DNA from: Variovorax paradoxus EPS
GTDB lineage: Bacteria > Pseudomonadota > Gammaproteobacteria > Burkholderiales > Burkholderiaceae_C
DNA length: 64,000 nucleotides
NCBI RefSeq assembly: GCF_000184745.1
Contig: NC_014931.1
Coordinates: 6,448,001 to 6,512,000, forward strand
Direction of reading: 5' to 3'
The notes under the pieces were generated by a model. It searched no databases. It saw only the letters and a list, made by a program, of their open reading frames with translations, and was not told the origin of the DNA. A program made the position numbers and the translations under genes. Below are positions 1-7,522 of this stretch, one piece after another (position 1 is the first letter of the stretch; each line of letters opens with the position of its first letter).

Positions 1-57
1 GGCGCGACCGACGCGACGATCCTGTCTTCCTGCCAGGCGCCCGTGCTGCTGCTCATG

Positions 58-675
58 TCAGTCCTTCTTGGACTTCTTCTTTTCGGTTTGCTTCTCAGCC
101 TTTTTGTCGGCTTTCTTCTCGGCCTTCCTGGCCTCTTTTTTCTTCTCGGCCTTTTTCTTTTCGGCCTTCTTCTTGGCTTTCTTCTTCTTTTTCTTTTCTT
201 CGTCCTCATCCTTGGGTGTCAGCAGCGTGCCGCGGCACTGCTCGGACCCGCACCAGCAAGGAAATTCGGACAGGAGCTTCGGCGTGTACGGCTCGTCGAT
301 GATCAGACCGTAGTCGTAGTTGAGCTCTTCTCCTGCAGCGATGTTGCGCAGCGCCTTGATATAAACGCGCCCATCGACTTCGTCGGCCTCGCAGTTCGGC
401 TCGCACGAGTGGTTGATCCAGCGGGCGTCGTTGCCCTTGACGTTGCCGTCGATCACGCGACCGTCGTCGATGTGGAAGTAGAAGGTGTGATTCGGCTGGG
501 CCGGGTCGTGCGGATGGCGGCGCAGCGCCTCTTTCCAGTTGATGACCTCGCCCTTGTATTCGATCAGCGTTTCGCCTTCGGCCAGGTCGTCCACCGCGAA
601 CACGCCGTTGCCATGGACATCCGAGCGCCGCATCTGAATGCGGCGGCCGGCGAGTTGTGGGGATTTGGAAGGCAT
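58..675 (-). CDS. SET-domain protein lysine methyltransferase with lysine-rich tail
   Basis: 205 aa. SET domains transfer a methyl group from S-adenosylmethionine to lysine side chains of proteins. Visible SET landmarks are GNGVFA near the N-terminus, the NHSCEPNC motif (pseudoknot and AdoMet contact), YDYG with the likely catalytic tyrosine, and a post-SET-like cysteine cluster CWCGSEQC. From about residue 155 the protein becomes a highly charged tail of K/E/A blocks ending KKKSKKD, probably disordered or coiled, which could bind nucleic acid or itself be a substrate. It diverges from topoisomerase III across an 89-bp gap filled largely by an alternating purine/pyrimidine tract. The family is certain; the substrate is not. 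A methylation target in a histone-H1-like protein is inference from better studied chlamydial SET proteins. Confidence 0.9.
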   Translation of the reverse strand: MPSKSPQLAGRRIQMRRSDVHGNGVFAVDDLAEGETLIEYKGEVINWKEALRRHPHDPAQPNHTFYFHIDDGRVIDGNVKGNDARWINHSCEPNCEADEVDGRVYIKALRNIAAGEELNYDYGLIIDEPYTPKLLSEFPCWCGSEQCRGTLLTPKDEDEEKKKKKKAKKKAEKKKAEKKKEARKAEKKADKKAEKQTEKKKSKKD

Positions 676-696
676 CGCCGAAGTCTGTTAGTTTGA

Positions 697-735
697 ATAT
701 GCACACACATGCGCGTGTGCGCGTGCACACACGCG
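697..735. repeat. 39-bp alternating purine/pyrimidine tract (Z-DNA prone)
   Basis: Every base from 697 to 735 alternates purine and pyrimidine without a break, mostly CA/TG and CG steps. It contains the inverted repeat GTGTGC-N4-GCACAC (715-730). Such tracts flip to left-handed Z-DNA under negative supercoiling. The tract lies between the divergent SET and topoisomerase genes; a -10-like TATAGA (749-754) follows, so the -35 region of topB would fall inside the tract. Confidence 0.75.
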
Positions 736-764
736 GGAAGCCGCAGAGTATAGAGAGCCCTTAG

Positions 765-3734
765 ATGACAAAGACGTTGGTAATCGCAGAAAAGCCGTCG
801 GTGGCACAGGACATCGTCCGTGCCCTCACGCCGGTGGCCGGCAAATTCGACAAACATGACGAGCATTTCGAGAACGACAGCTATGTCGTGACCAGCGCTG
901 TCGGTCACCTGGTCGAGATCCAGGCGCCCGAGGAGTTCGACGTCAAGCGGGGCAAGTGGAGCTTTGCCAACCTGCCCGTGATCCCGCCGCACTTCGACCT
1001 GAAGCCCGTCGACAAGACAAAGACGCGCCTGAACGCGGTGGTCAAGCAGGCCAAGCGCAAGGACGTGACGCAGCTCATCAACGCCTGCGACGCGGGCCGC
1101 GAGGGCGAACTGATCTTCCGCCTCATCGAGCAGTACGCCGGCGGCAAGAGCCCGCTGGGCAAGCCGGTCAAGCGGCTGTGGCTGCAGTCGATGACACCGC
1201 AGGCGATTCGCGACGGCTTCGATGCGCTGCGCACCGAAAAGCAGATGCAGGGCCTGGCCGACGCGGCGCGCTCGCGCTCCGAGGCCGACTGGCTGGTGGG
1301 CATCAACGGCACGCGCGCCATGACCGCATTCAATTCGCGCGACGGCGGCTTCTTCCTCACGACCGTGGGCCGCGTGCAGACGCCGACGCTGTCGGTCGTC
1401 GTGGAGCGCGAAGAACAGATTCGCAAGTTCGTCTCGCGCGACTACTGGGAAATCCACGGCAGCTTCGCGGCCGAAGCCGGCCAGTACCCGGGCAAGTGGT
1501 TCAACCCTGATTGGAAGAAAGCGAACGCCCCGCTGCTGGCCAACGGTGAACCCGATGCCGAGCAGCGTGCCGACCGAGTCTGGAGCGAGCAGGAAGCCCG
1601 CGCCATCGCCGACGCTTCGCGCGGCAAACCCGCCACGGTCACCGAAGAGAGCAAGCCCACCACGCAGGCCTCGCCCGCGCTGTTCGACCTGACCTCGCTG
1701 CAGCGCGAGGCCAACGGCCGTTTCGGCTTCAGCGCCAAGACCACGCTCGCACTGGCCCAGAGCCTGTACGAACGCCACAAGGCGCTGACCTATCCGCGTA
1801 CCGATTCGCGCGCGCTGCCGGAAGACTATCTGCCGGTGGTCAAGGACACCATGGAGATGCTCGCCAACAGCGGCATGAAACACCTGGCGCCGTTCGCCAA
1901 GCAGGCGGTCGACGGCAACTACGTCAAGCCCAACAAGCGCATCTTCGACAACGCCAAGGTGTCGGATCACTTCGCCATCATCCCGACGCTGCAGGCCCCG
2001 AGCGGCCTGAGCGAAGCCGAGCAGAAGCTGTACGACTTCGTGGTGCGCCGCTTTCTCTCGGTGTTCTTCCCGAGCGCCGAGCACCAGGTGACCACGCGCA
2101 TCAGCACGGTGGAGCAGGGCGGCAAGAAGTACCCGTTCCGCACCGACGGCAAGGTGCTGGTGAAGCCGGGCTGGCTCGCCATCTACGGCAAGGAAGCGCA
2201 GGACGACGAGAAGGAAGACGACAAGGACGGCAAGCGCCTCGTGCCGGTGAAGCCGGGCGAGATCGTGCAGAACGAGTCGGCCGACCTCAAGGGCCTGAAG
2301 ACGCGCCCGCCCGCACGCTATTCGGAAGCCACGCTGCTGGGCGCCATGGAAGGCGCCGGCAAGACCATCGACGACGACGAGCTGCGCGAGGCCATGCAGG
2401 AGAAGGGCCTGGGCACGCCAGCCACCCGCGCGGCCACCATCGAAGGGCTGATCGCCGAGAAGTACATGCTGCGCGAAGGCCGCGAACTCATCCCGACCGC
2501 GAAGGCCTTCCAGCTCATGACGCTGCTGCGCGGCCTGGGCGTGGAAGAACTCTCCAAGGCCGAGCTCACCGGCGAGTGGGAATACAAGCTCGCGCAGATG
2601 GAGAAGGGCGCCTTGAGCCGCGACGCCTTCATGCGCGAGATCGCCCAGATGACGGAGCACATCGTCAAGAAGGCCAAGGAGTACGACCGCGACACCGTGC
2701 CGGGCGACTACGCCACGCTCGCGACGCCGTGCCCCAACTGCGGCGGCATCGTGCGCGAAAACTACCGCCGCTACGGCTGCGTGGGCAAGAGCGGCACGGG
2801 CGAGGACGCCTGCGGCTTCTCGTTCGGCAAATCGCCGGCCGGGCGCACCTTCGAGGTGGCGGAGGCCGAGGCGCTCCTGCGCGACAAGCACATCGGCCCG
2901 CTGGAGGGCTTCCGCTCCAAGGCCGGCTGGCCCTTCACCGCCGAGATCATCCTCAAGTACGACGAGGAAGAATCGAAGAACTGGAAGCTGGAGTTCGACT
3001 TCGGCGACGACAAGAACGGCGACACCGGCGAGATCGTCGACTTCAGCGAGCAGGACACCGTGGGCCCGTGCCCGGTGTGCGGCGCGCCGGTGTTCGAGCA
3101 CGGCAGCAACTACGTCTGCGAGAAGTCGGTGCCGACCAACGCGCAGCCGACGCCCAGCTGCACCTTCAAGACCGGCAAGATCATCCTGCAGCAGCCGGTG
3201 GAGCGCGCGCAGATGGAAAAGCTGCTCGCCACCGGCAAGACCGACCTGCTCGACAAGTTCGTGAGCATGCGCACCCGCCGCGCCTTCAAGGCCTTCCTCA
3301 CGTGGAACGCCGAAGAAGGCAAGGTCACCTTCGAATTCGCGCCGCGCGAAGGCGGCAGCAAATTCCCGCCGCGCAAGACCTTCGGCAAGCCGGCGGCCAA
3401 GACCGCGGCTGCGAAGAAGGTGGCGGCGAAGAAGACGCCCGCTGCCAAGAAAGCGCCAGCGGCGAAGAAGGCCGCCGCGCCGCGCAAGCCGGGCGCGGGC
3501 CTCAAGCCCAGCGACTCGCTGGCCGCGGTGATCGGCACCGAACCGGTGGCGCGCACCGAGGTCATCAAGAAACTGTGGGACTACATCAAGGCCAACGGCC
3601 TGCAGGACGCGACCAACAAGCGCGCGATCAATGCCGATGCCAAGTTGAAGCCCGTGTTCGGCAAGGACCAGGTGACGATGTTCGAACTCGCGGGCATCGT
3701 GGGCAAGCACCTCTCGGCGCCCGACGCGGCCTGA
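765..3734 (+). CDS. topB: DNA topoisomerase III with C-terminal zinc ribbons, H1-like linker and SWIB domain
   Basis: 989 aa type IA topoisomerase, which passes single strands through a transient 5'-phosphotyrosine break. The N-terminal TOPRIM starts at [10 protein letters not shown], with the acidic metal motif DAGREGE at residues 109-115; the catalytic tyrosine is Tyr343 in YPRTDS. Two zinc-ribbon-like cysteine clusters start near Cys656 and Cys769. Residues about 871-910 form an alanine/lysine/proline linker with repeated AAKK, resembling eukaryotic H1 and Bordetella H1-like proteins. Residues about 913-985 match a SWIB/MDM2 domain ([16 protein letters not shown], then [14 protein letters not shown]). 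E. coli TopB, about 650 aa, lacks these additions; SWIB fusion is known in chlamydial TopA. The ATG sits only about 11 bp after a -10-like TATAGA, so the leader is very short. Confidence 0.93.
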   Translation: MTKTLVIAEKPSVAQDIVRALTPVAGKFDKHDEHFENDSYVVTSAVGHLVEIQAPEEFDVKRGKWSFANLPVIPPHFDLKPVDKTKTRLNAVVKQAKRKDVTQLINACDAGREGELIFRLIEQYAGGKSPLGKPVKRLWLQSMTPQAIRDGFDALRTEKQMQGLADAARSRSEADWLVGINGTRAMTAFNSRDGGFFLTTVGRVQTPTLSVVVEREEQIRKFVSRDYWEIHGSFAAEAGQYPGKWFNPDWKKANAPLLANGEPDAEQRADRVWSEQEARAIADASRGKPATVTEESKPTTQASPALFDLTSLQREANGRFGFSAKTTLALAQSLYERHKALTYPRTDSRALPEDYLPVVKDTMEMLANSGMKHLAPFAKQAVDGNYVKPNKRIFDNAKVSDHFAIIPTLQAPSGLSEAEQKLYDFVVRRFLSVFFPSAEHQVTTRISTVEQGGKKYPFRTDGKVLVKPGWLAIYGKEAQDDEKEDDKDGKRLVPVKPGEIVQNESADLKGLKTRPPARYSEATLLGAMEGAGKTIDDDELREAMQEKGLGTPATRAATIEGLIAEKYMLREGRELIPTAKAFQLMTLLRGLGVEELSKAELTGEWEYKLAQMEKGALSRDAFMREIAQMTEHIVKKAKEYDRDTVPGDYATLATPCPNCGGIVRENYRRYGCVGKSGTGEDACGFSFGKSPAGRTFEVAEAEALLRDKHIGPLEGFRSKAGWPFTAEIILKYDEEESKNWKLEFDFGDDKNGDTGEIVDFSEQDTVGPCPVCGAPVFEHGSNYVCEKSVPTNAQPTPSCTFKTGKIILQQPVERAQMEKLLATGKTDLLDKFVSMRTRRAFKAFLTWNAEEGKVTFEFAPREGGSKFPPRKTFGKPAAKTAAAKKVAAKKTPAAKKAPAAKKAAAPRKPGAGLKPSDSLAAVIGTEPVARTEVIKKLWDYIKANGLQDATNKRAINADAKLKPVFGKDQVTMFELAGIVGKHLSAPDAA

Positions 3735-3750
3735 CGACACATGCGGCGGC

Positions 3751-3849
3751 GCGGCCTTCGCCCAAGCTGCCGCGTGGCCTGACAGGCCCATCAAGCTGGT
3801 CGTGCCTTTCCCGCCAGGGCAGGCCACCGAGATCGGCCTCTGGGGCGCG
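3751..3849 (+). pseudogene. Remnant of a Bug-family binding protein gene (N-terminal fragment)
   Basis: One frame starting at 3751 reads [19 protein letters not shown] and then PPGQATE. This is the end of a signal peptide and the first strand of Bug (tripartite tricarboxylate transporter) binding proteins; the intact copies at 25521 and 34801 carry HIIVPFGTG and SLVVPFPAGG at the same place. Similarity stops after about 30 codons, there is no start codon with a plausible signal peptide, and the remaining 900 bp of a Bug gene are absent. I infer a deletion remnant; chance resemblance is unlikely but not excluded. Confidence 0.55.
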
Positions 3850-3980
3850 GCCGTCAAGCATCGGGCGCCAAGCCCGAATAACGGGGCGGACAAGCGCCCG
3901 GTGGCGGGTGGGTTGTTACAAGGCCGGTCGGGACGCGCGCCTATAGTGGTCCGCAGTCCCACCCATTCCTGGAGTTTTCC

Positions 3981-4166
3981 GTGAAGTCATTCATTGCAGC
4001 TGTGTTCGCCCTCGCGATGGGCGCCTTGGTGGCGGGCTGCGCCGGCACCGGTTCTGCGGGGCCGGCCAGCGGCGCCTCGAGTACCTCGTCCAGCAGCGGC
4101 GTCACGGTGTTCGGCACCATCGACGCCAGCGTCAGCGGCAGTTCGAACCGCTCCGACCGCCGCTGA
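3981..4166 (+). CDS. Small putative lipoprotein
   Basis: 61 aa, GTG start preceded by GGAG at 3971-3974. The N-terminus is a signal peptide ([15 protein letters not shown]) with the lipobox LVAGC, so Cys20 would be lipidated and the mature protein only about 42 aa. The mature part is Ser/Gly/Ala-rich and contains [17 protein letters not shown], which resembles the first beta strand of Burkholderiales general porins. A possible -10 (TATAGT, 3942-3947) lies upstream but without a well-spaced -35. No function is assigned. It may be a genuine micro-lipoprotein or a leftover of a larger gene, though signal peptide, lipobox and ribosome site all look intact. Confidence 0.65.
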   Translation: MKSFIAAVFALAMGALVAGCAGTGSAGPASGASSTSSSSGVTVFGTIDASVSGSSNRSDRR

Positions 4167-4176
4167 TCCTTCTTCT

Positions 4177-5058
4177 TCAGCGCCGCAGCAACGCCTGCCG
4201 CAGCACCCGCGCCGCGCGGTCGCGGATCTTGCCGGAGCCCGAACGCGGCGGCGTCTTCGGCGCGACCTTGGCGGTCGCGCAGGCCCAGAGGAAGTCATGC
4301 AGGATCGGCGTGTCGTCGACCGTCTCGGTGCTGCCGTACTTGTGGAATTCGGGGTGCCACTGGGTCGCGGCGATGTAGCTGCGGCCCTTGTCCGGCCGGC
4401 GGCGGATCGCCTCGGGCACCCGGTCGGGCAGGCTCCAGGCCTCGATCTCGAAACCCGGCGCGAGCCCCTTGATGCCCTGGTGGTGGATGCTGTTGACGCG
4501 CGCCATTTCCACCTGCGGATAGAGCTTCGAAAGACGCGTGCCCTGCACGATCTCGATCTGGTGGAAGTTCTGGTCGTAGGTCACCGGATCGCGGTGACGC
4601 AGGCCCCCTTCGTGCTGCGCCTCGATGTCCTGGTAGAGCGTGCCGCCGAAGGCCACGTTGATGAGCTGCAGCCCGCGGCACACGCCGAAGATGGGCTTGC
4701 CGGCCTGCTCGAAGGCTTCGACCAATGCCAGGTCGTAGAGGTCGCGGATCTGGTCGCCGATCCACGCGTCCTTGAGCGGCACCTCGCCGTAGCTGCCGGG
4801 CCAGACGTCGGCGCCGCCGTGCATCACCACGCCATCGAGCCACTCGGCGTAGTGCGAGAGCTTGGTGTCGCCGCGGGCGGTTTCGCCGGTGGGGCAGGGC
4901 ACCATCACCACCATCGCGCCGGCCGACATGAGCCAGTGCGCGATCGATTGCTCGACGTATTGCAGCGTCTTGTTGGTGAAGAGCGAGCGGGCCGGGTCGG
5001 CGTGCGAGAAGCAGGCGGACAGGCCGATCTTGAGCCGGGCGGAAACGGGTTGCGTCAT
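4177..5058 (-). CDS. Class I glutamine amidotransferase / gamma-glutamyl-GABA hydrolase family (peptidase C26)
   Basis: 293 aa. Members hydrolyse gamma-glutamyl amides (PuuD in putrescine degradation) or act as free-standing glutamine amidotransferases. The nucleophile elbow is FGVCRGLQ with its catalytic Cys, and the His/Glu of the triad are in QWHPEF. GGADVWPGSY near residue 90 is typical of the PuuD-like group. An in-frame start at 5109 would add 17 residues; I chose 5058 because homologous sequence begins at KIGLSACFSHAD, but neither start has a strong ribosome site. It diverges from the TIM-barrel gene at 5272 across a repeat-rich gap. With no other putrescine-degradation gene nearby, the substrate is open. 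Confidence 0.85.
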   Translation of the reverse strand: MTQPVSARLKIGLSACFSHADPARSLFTNKTLQYVEQSIAHWLMSAGAMVVMVPCPTGETARGDTKLSHYAEWLDGVVMHGGADVWPGSYGEVPLKDAWIGDQIRDLYDLALVEAFEQAGKPIFGVCRGLQLINVAFGGTLYQDIEAQHEGGLRHRDPVTYDQNFHQIEIVQGTRLSKLYPQVEMARVNSIHHQGIKGLAPGFEIEAWSLPDRVPEAIRRRPDKGRSYIAATQWHPEFHKYGSTETVDDTPILHDFLWACATAKVAPKTPPRSGSGKIRDRAARVLRQALLRR

Positions 5059-5160
5059 CGCGGGACTGTCAGCGCGAACTGATCGGGAGGTGCGAAAAGG
5101 AAAGTCCATTGTGGCTCGTTGGCCTCTCACACGGGGTCGGACGACACGCCAAACTATGCT

Positions 5161-5230
5161 CAAGCAAATGTGGCTTTGCCACTTTGCTTGATCCCCCTTG
5201 GGGGGCGGGCTGGGCATAGCCCAGCCCTGG
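5161..5230. repeat. Cluster of three palindromes (REP-like)
   Basis: Three adjacent inverted repeats sit in the gap between divergent genes. The first is CAAGCAAA/TTTGCTTG (5161-5168 with 5183-5190) with inner stem GTGGC-TTT-GCCAC. The second is CCCCC-TT-GGGGG around 5193-5204. The third is a perfect 9-bp stem GGGCTGGGC with loop ATA (5207-5227). The compact arrangement looks like a REP-type repeat unit. It does not read as a terminator because no T-tract follows on either strand. Confidence 0.65.
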
Positions 5231-5271
5231 GGGTTATTCAACGCCGCCACGACACATAAGGACGACAAGCC

Positions 5272-6327
5272 ATGAAAACCATCAAGGGCCCCGCCATATT
5301 CCTGGCCCAGTTCGCGGGAGACACCGCCCCCTTCAACACGCTCGACGGCATCGCCGGATGGGCCGCGGGCCTGGGCTACAAGGGCGTGCAGATTCCAAGC
5401 TGGGACGCGCGCCTGTTCGACCTCCAGAAGGCCGCCGAGAGCAAGACCTACTGCGATGAAGTGAAGGGCACGCTTGCGAAACACGGGCTCGAGATCACCG
5501 AGCTCTCCACGCACCTGCAGGGCCAGCTGGTCGCGGTGCACCCGGCCTACCACGCGGGCTTCGACGGCTTCGCGGCGCCCGAGGTGCGCGGCGATCCGGT
5601 CAGGCGCCAGCAGTGGGCCGTGCAGCAGCTGCACTTTGCGGCGAAGGCGTCGGCCAACCTCGGGCTCACGGCGCACGCGACCTTCTCGGGCGCGCTGGCA
5701 TGGCCGTACCTCTATTCGTGGCCGCCGCGCCCGCCGGGGCTCATCGAGGAAGCCTTCGACGAACTCGCGCGCCGCTGGCGACCGATCCTCGATGCCTTCG
5801 ACGCCGCGGGTGTGGACGTGGGCTACGAAATCCACCCCGGCGAAGACCTGCACGACGGCGTGAGCTACGAGATGTTCTTGGAGCGCGTCGGCAACCATCC
5901 GCGCGCCTGCCTGCTGTACGACCCGAGCCACTTCATGCTGCAGCAGCTCGATTACCTCGCGTACATCGACCACTACCACGAGCGCATCAAGATCTTTCAC
6001 GTGAAGGACGCCGAGTTCAATCCGACCGGCAAGCAGGGCGTGTACGGCGGCTTCCAGAGCTGGATCAACCGGGCCGGGCGCTTCCGCTCGCTGGGCGACG
6101 GGCAAGTGAACTTCAAGGCGATCTTCTCGAAGATGGCGCAGTACGACTTCCCGGGCTGGGCGGTGCTCGAATGGGAGTGCTGCATCAAGCACCCGGAAGA
6201 CGGGGCGCGCGAGGGCGCGACATTCATTGCCGATCACATCATCCGCGTGGCCGACCGGGCCTTCGACGACTTCGCGGCGGGCGGCGTGGACGTGGCGTCG
6301 AACCGGAAGATGCTCGGACTGGGTTGA
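5272..6327 (+). CDS. Sugar phosphate isomerase/epimerase family protein (xylose-isomerase-like TIM barrel)
   Basis: 351 aa, AP-endonuclease-2-like TIM barrel. Residues expected to bind a divalent metal and sugar are seen in GYEIHPGEDLHDG, LLYDPSHF, FHVKDAEF and VLEWECC, spaced as in cytosolic sugar isomerases and inosose dehydratase/epimerase relatives. There is no signal peptide. The start is supported by AAGGAC 9-14 bases upstream. No permease, kinase or dehydrogenase neighbour reveals the sugar. The catalase-like gene ends 8 bp beyond on the opposite strand. The family is confident; the substrate is unknown. Confidence 0.87.
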   Translation: MKTIKGPAIFLAQFAGDTAPFNTLDGIAGWAAGLGYKGVQIPSWDARLFDLQKAAESKTYCDEVKGTLAKHGLEITELSTHLQGQLVAVHPAYHAGFDGFAAPEVRGDPVRRQQWAVQQLHFAAKASANLGLTAHATFSGALAWPYLYSWPPRPPGLIEEAFDELARRWRPILDAFDAAGVDVGYEIHPGEDLHDGVSYEMFLERVGNHPRACLLYDPSHFMLQQLDYLAYIDHYHERIKIFHVKDAEFNPTGKQGVYGGFQSWINRAGRFRSLGDGQVNFKAIFSKMAQYDFPGWAVLEWECCIKHPEDGAREGATFIADHIIRVADRAFDDFAAGGVDVASNRKMLGLG

Positions 6328-6334
6328 ATTTCGA

Positions 6335-7420
6335 TCAGCGGTGCAGCGGACACCCGTTGCGTTCGCTGCGGTAGTTCGACGAAGCGGCGTAGGCCGGCTT
6401 GCGTGCACGCATCACGTTGCCGAGTGGGCGGTGCGCGGCCAATGCGTGCCAGGGGTTGAAGGACATGCCGTCGTCTATCTCGCGTGACAGCGCGTCGCTC
6501 CAGCCGGCCTGCGGGGTGGTGGTGATGCGGGCCACGGGCAAGAAGGGGCTCAGGTCCTGCGGCCATTCGACCGAGGCGTCTTCGACTGGCATGCGCTCCA
6601 AATCGACGCACAGCTGCACGCGCAGCTCCCATTCGGCGGGCTCCTGCCGCACGACGTCCATGACCGCCTCGCGCGTGCCGTCCGGCTTGCCGTCGAGGTC
6701 GATGGGTTGGCCCTCGAGCGCGACGAGATTGGACGAGACCGGCACCAGCTGCAGCTTCGCGATGTAGTTGCCGTAGCGCAGCGGCACCTGCGTGAAGAAG
6801 GTGGCGCCCAGCGGATGCACCTCCGGGTGGCCGCCCATCGCGATCAGCGTTCCGCTCTGGCCGCCGACCGCCTCGACGGCCTTCTCCACGCCCTGCAGCA
6901 CGCTCGAGAGCACGCGCTTGGCGTTGGGTGCCTTGTCGGTGGTGCCGGCGAGCAGCTTCAGGCTCTTGAGGAAACCCTTGGCGTCGGGCGCGGGAAACAC
7001 GGGTCCATCGACGAACAGGAAATCCTGCGTGGTGTAGGCCTCCGAGCCTTCCACGCGCTCGCCTTCGACATCCATCACCTTGAGCGCCATGCCGCGCGGC
7101 AGCGAGACGCGGTCGTCCAGCATTTCGGCGGGCGGCGTGGAGAGGCGCATCACGACCGCATGGCGGCCCGGCGCGGCGAAGAGCCCCTGCGCGAGCGGCT
7201 CGGGCAGGCCGCCCTGCACGCGCAGTTCTCCGTGCAGCAGACCGTGGCTCTTGGCGTGCACGCTGCGCGCCGCATGGCCGGTGTGATCGGCCATGGTGCG
7301 GGACATGCCGAGCAGCGTGGCGACGAGTTCGGATTGGGTCTGGAGTTCGTCGTCGGCCACCGTCTCCACGGACGGTTCGAAGCGCACGGGCGCGGTAGTG
7401 GAAAGCGTGGCGGTGTTCAT
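6335..7420 (-). CDS. Catalase-like heme-binding family protein (y4iL/SrpA-type)
   Basis: 361 aa, about 100-150 residues shorter than monofunctional catalases. It keeps the distal-side region RSVHAKSHG (equivalent to the catalytic His of catalase), GMALKVMDVEGE, TQDFLFVDGPVF, and the family-typical ending SFNPWHALAAHRPLGNVMRARK. I do not see the classical R-x-F-x-Y proximal heme-ligand motif, which sits in the segment that ends early here. Activity could be peroxidase, low catalase or none. There is no signal peptide, so it is probably cytoplasmic. Downstream of the MocR gene on the same strand with a 102-bp gap, so co-transcription is possible. Confidence 0.85.
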   Translation of the reverse strand: MNTATLSTTAPVRFEPSVETVADDELQTQSELVATLLGMSRTMADHTGHAARSVHAKSHGLLHGELRVQGGLPEPLAQGLFAAPGRHAVVMRLSTPPAEMLDDRVSLPRGMALKVMDVEGERVEGSEAYTTQDFLFVDGPVFPAPDAKGFLKSLKLLAGTTDKAPNAKRVLSSVLQGVEKAVEAVGGQSGTLIAMGGHPEVHPLGATFFTQVPLRYGNYIAKLQLVPVSSNLVALEGQPIDLDGKPDGTREAVMDVVRQEPAEWELRVQLCVDLERMPVEDASVEWPQDLSPFLPVARITTTPQAGWSDALSREIDDGMSFNPWHALAAHRPLGNVMRARKPAYAASSNYRSERNGCPLHR

Positions 7421-7522
7421 CGGCGGTCTTTCTTTTGCGTGGGACTTGCGCCCACGATCCAGCGCACCCGCAAGGCGCCGTGTAGGAGCGCAGCGCCAAT
7501 GCGTGCGCGCGAAGGGGGCCGC

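Noticed and set aside
1..57. Sequence before the SET gene
   Set aside because: Too short to support a gene; no terminator or RNA structure recognised.
564..3962. Long reading frame on the minus strand opposite topB
   Set aside because: It is an antisense frame of a strongly coding GC-rich gene, rich in Arg/Ala/Leu/Gly/His, without domains or a ribosome site.
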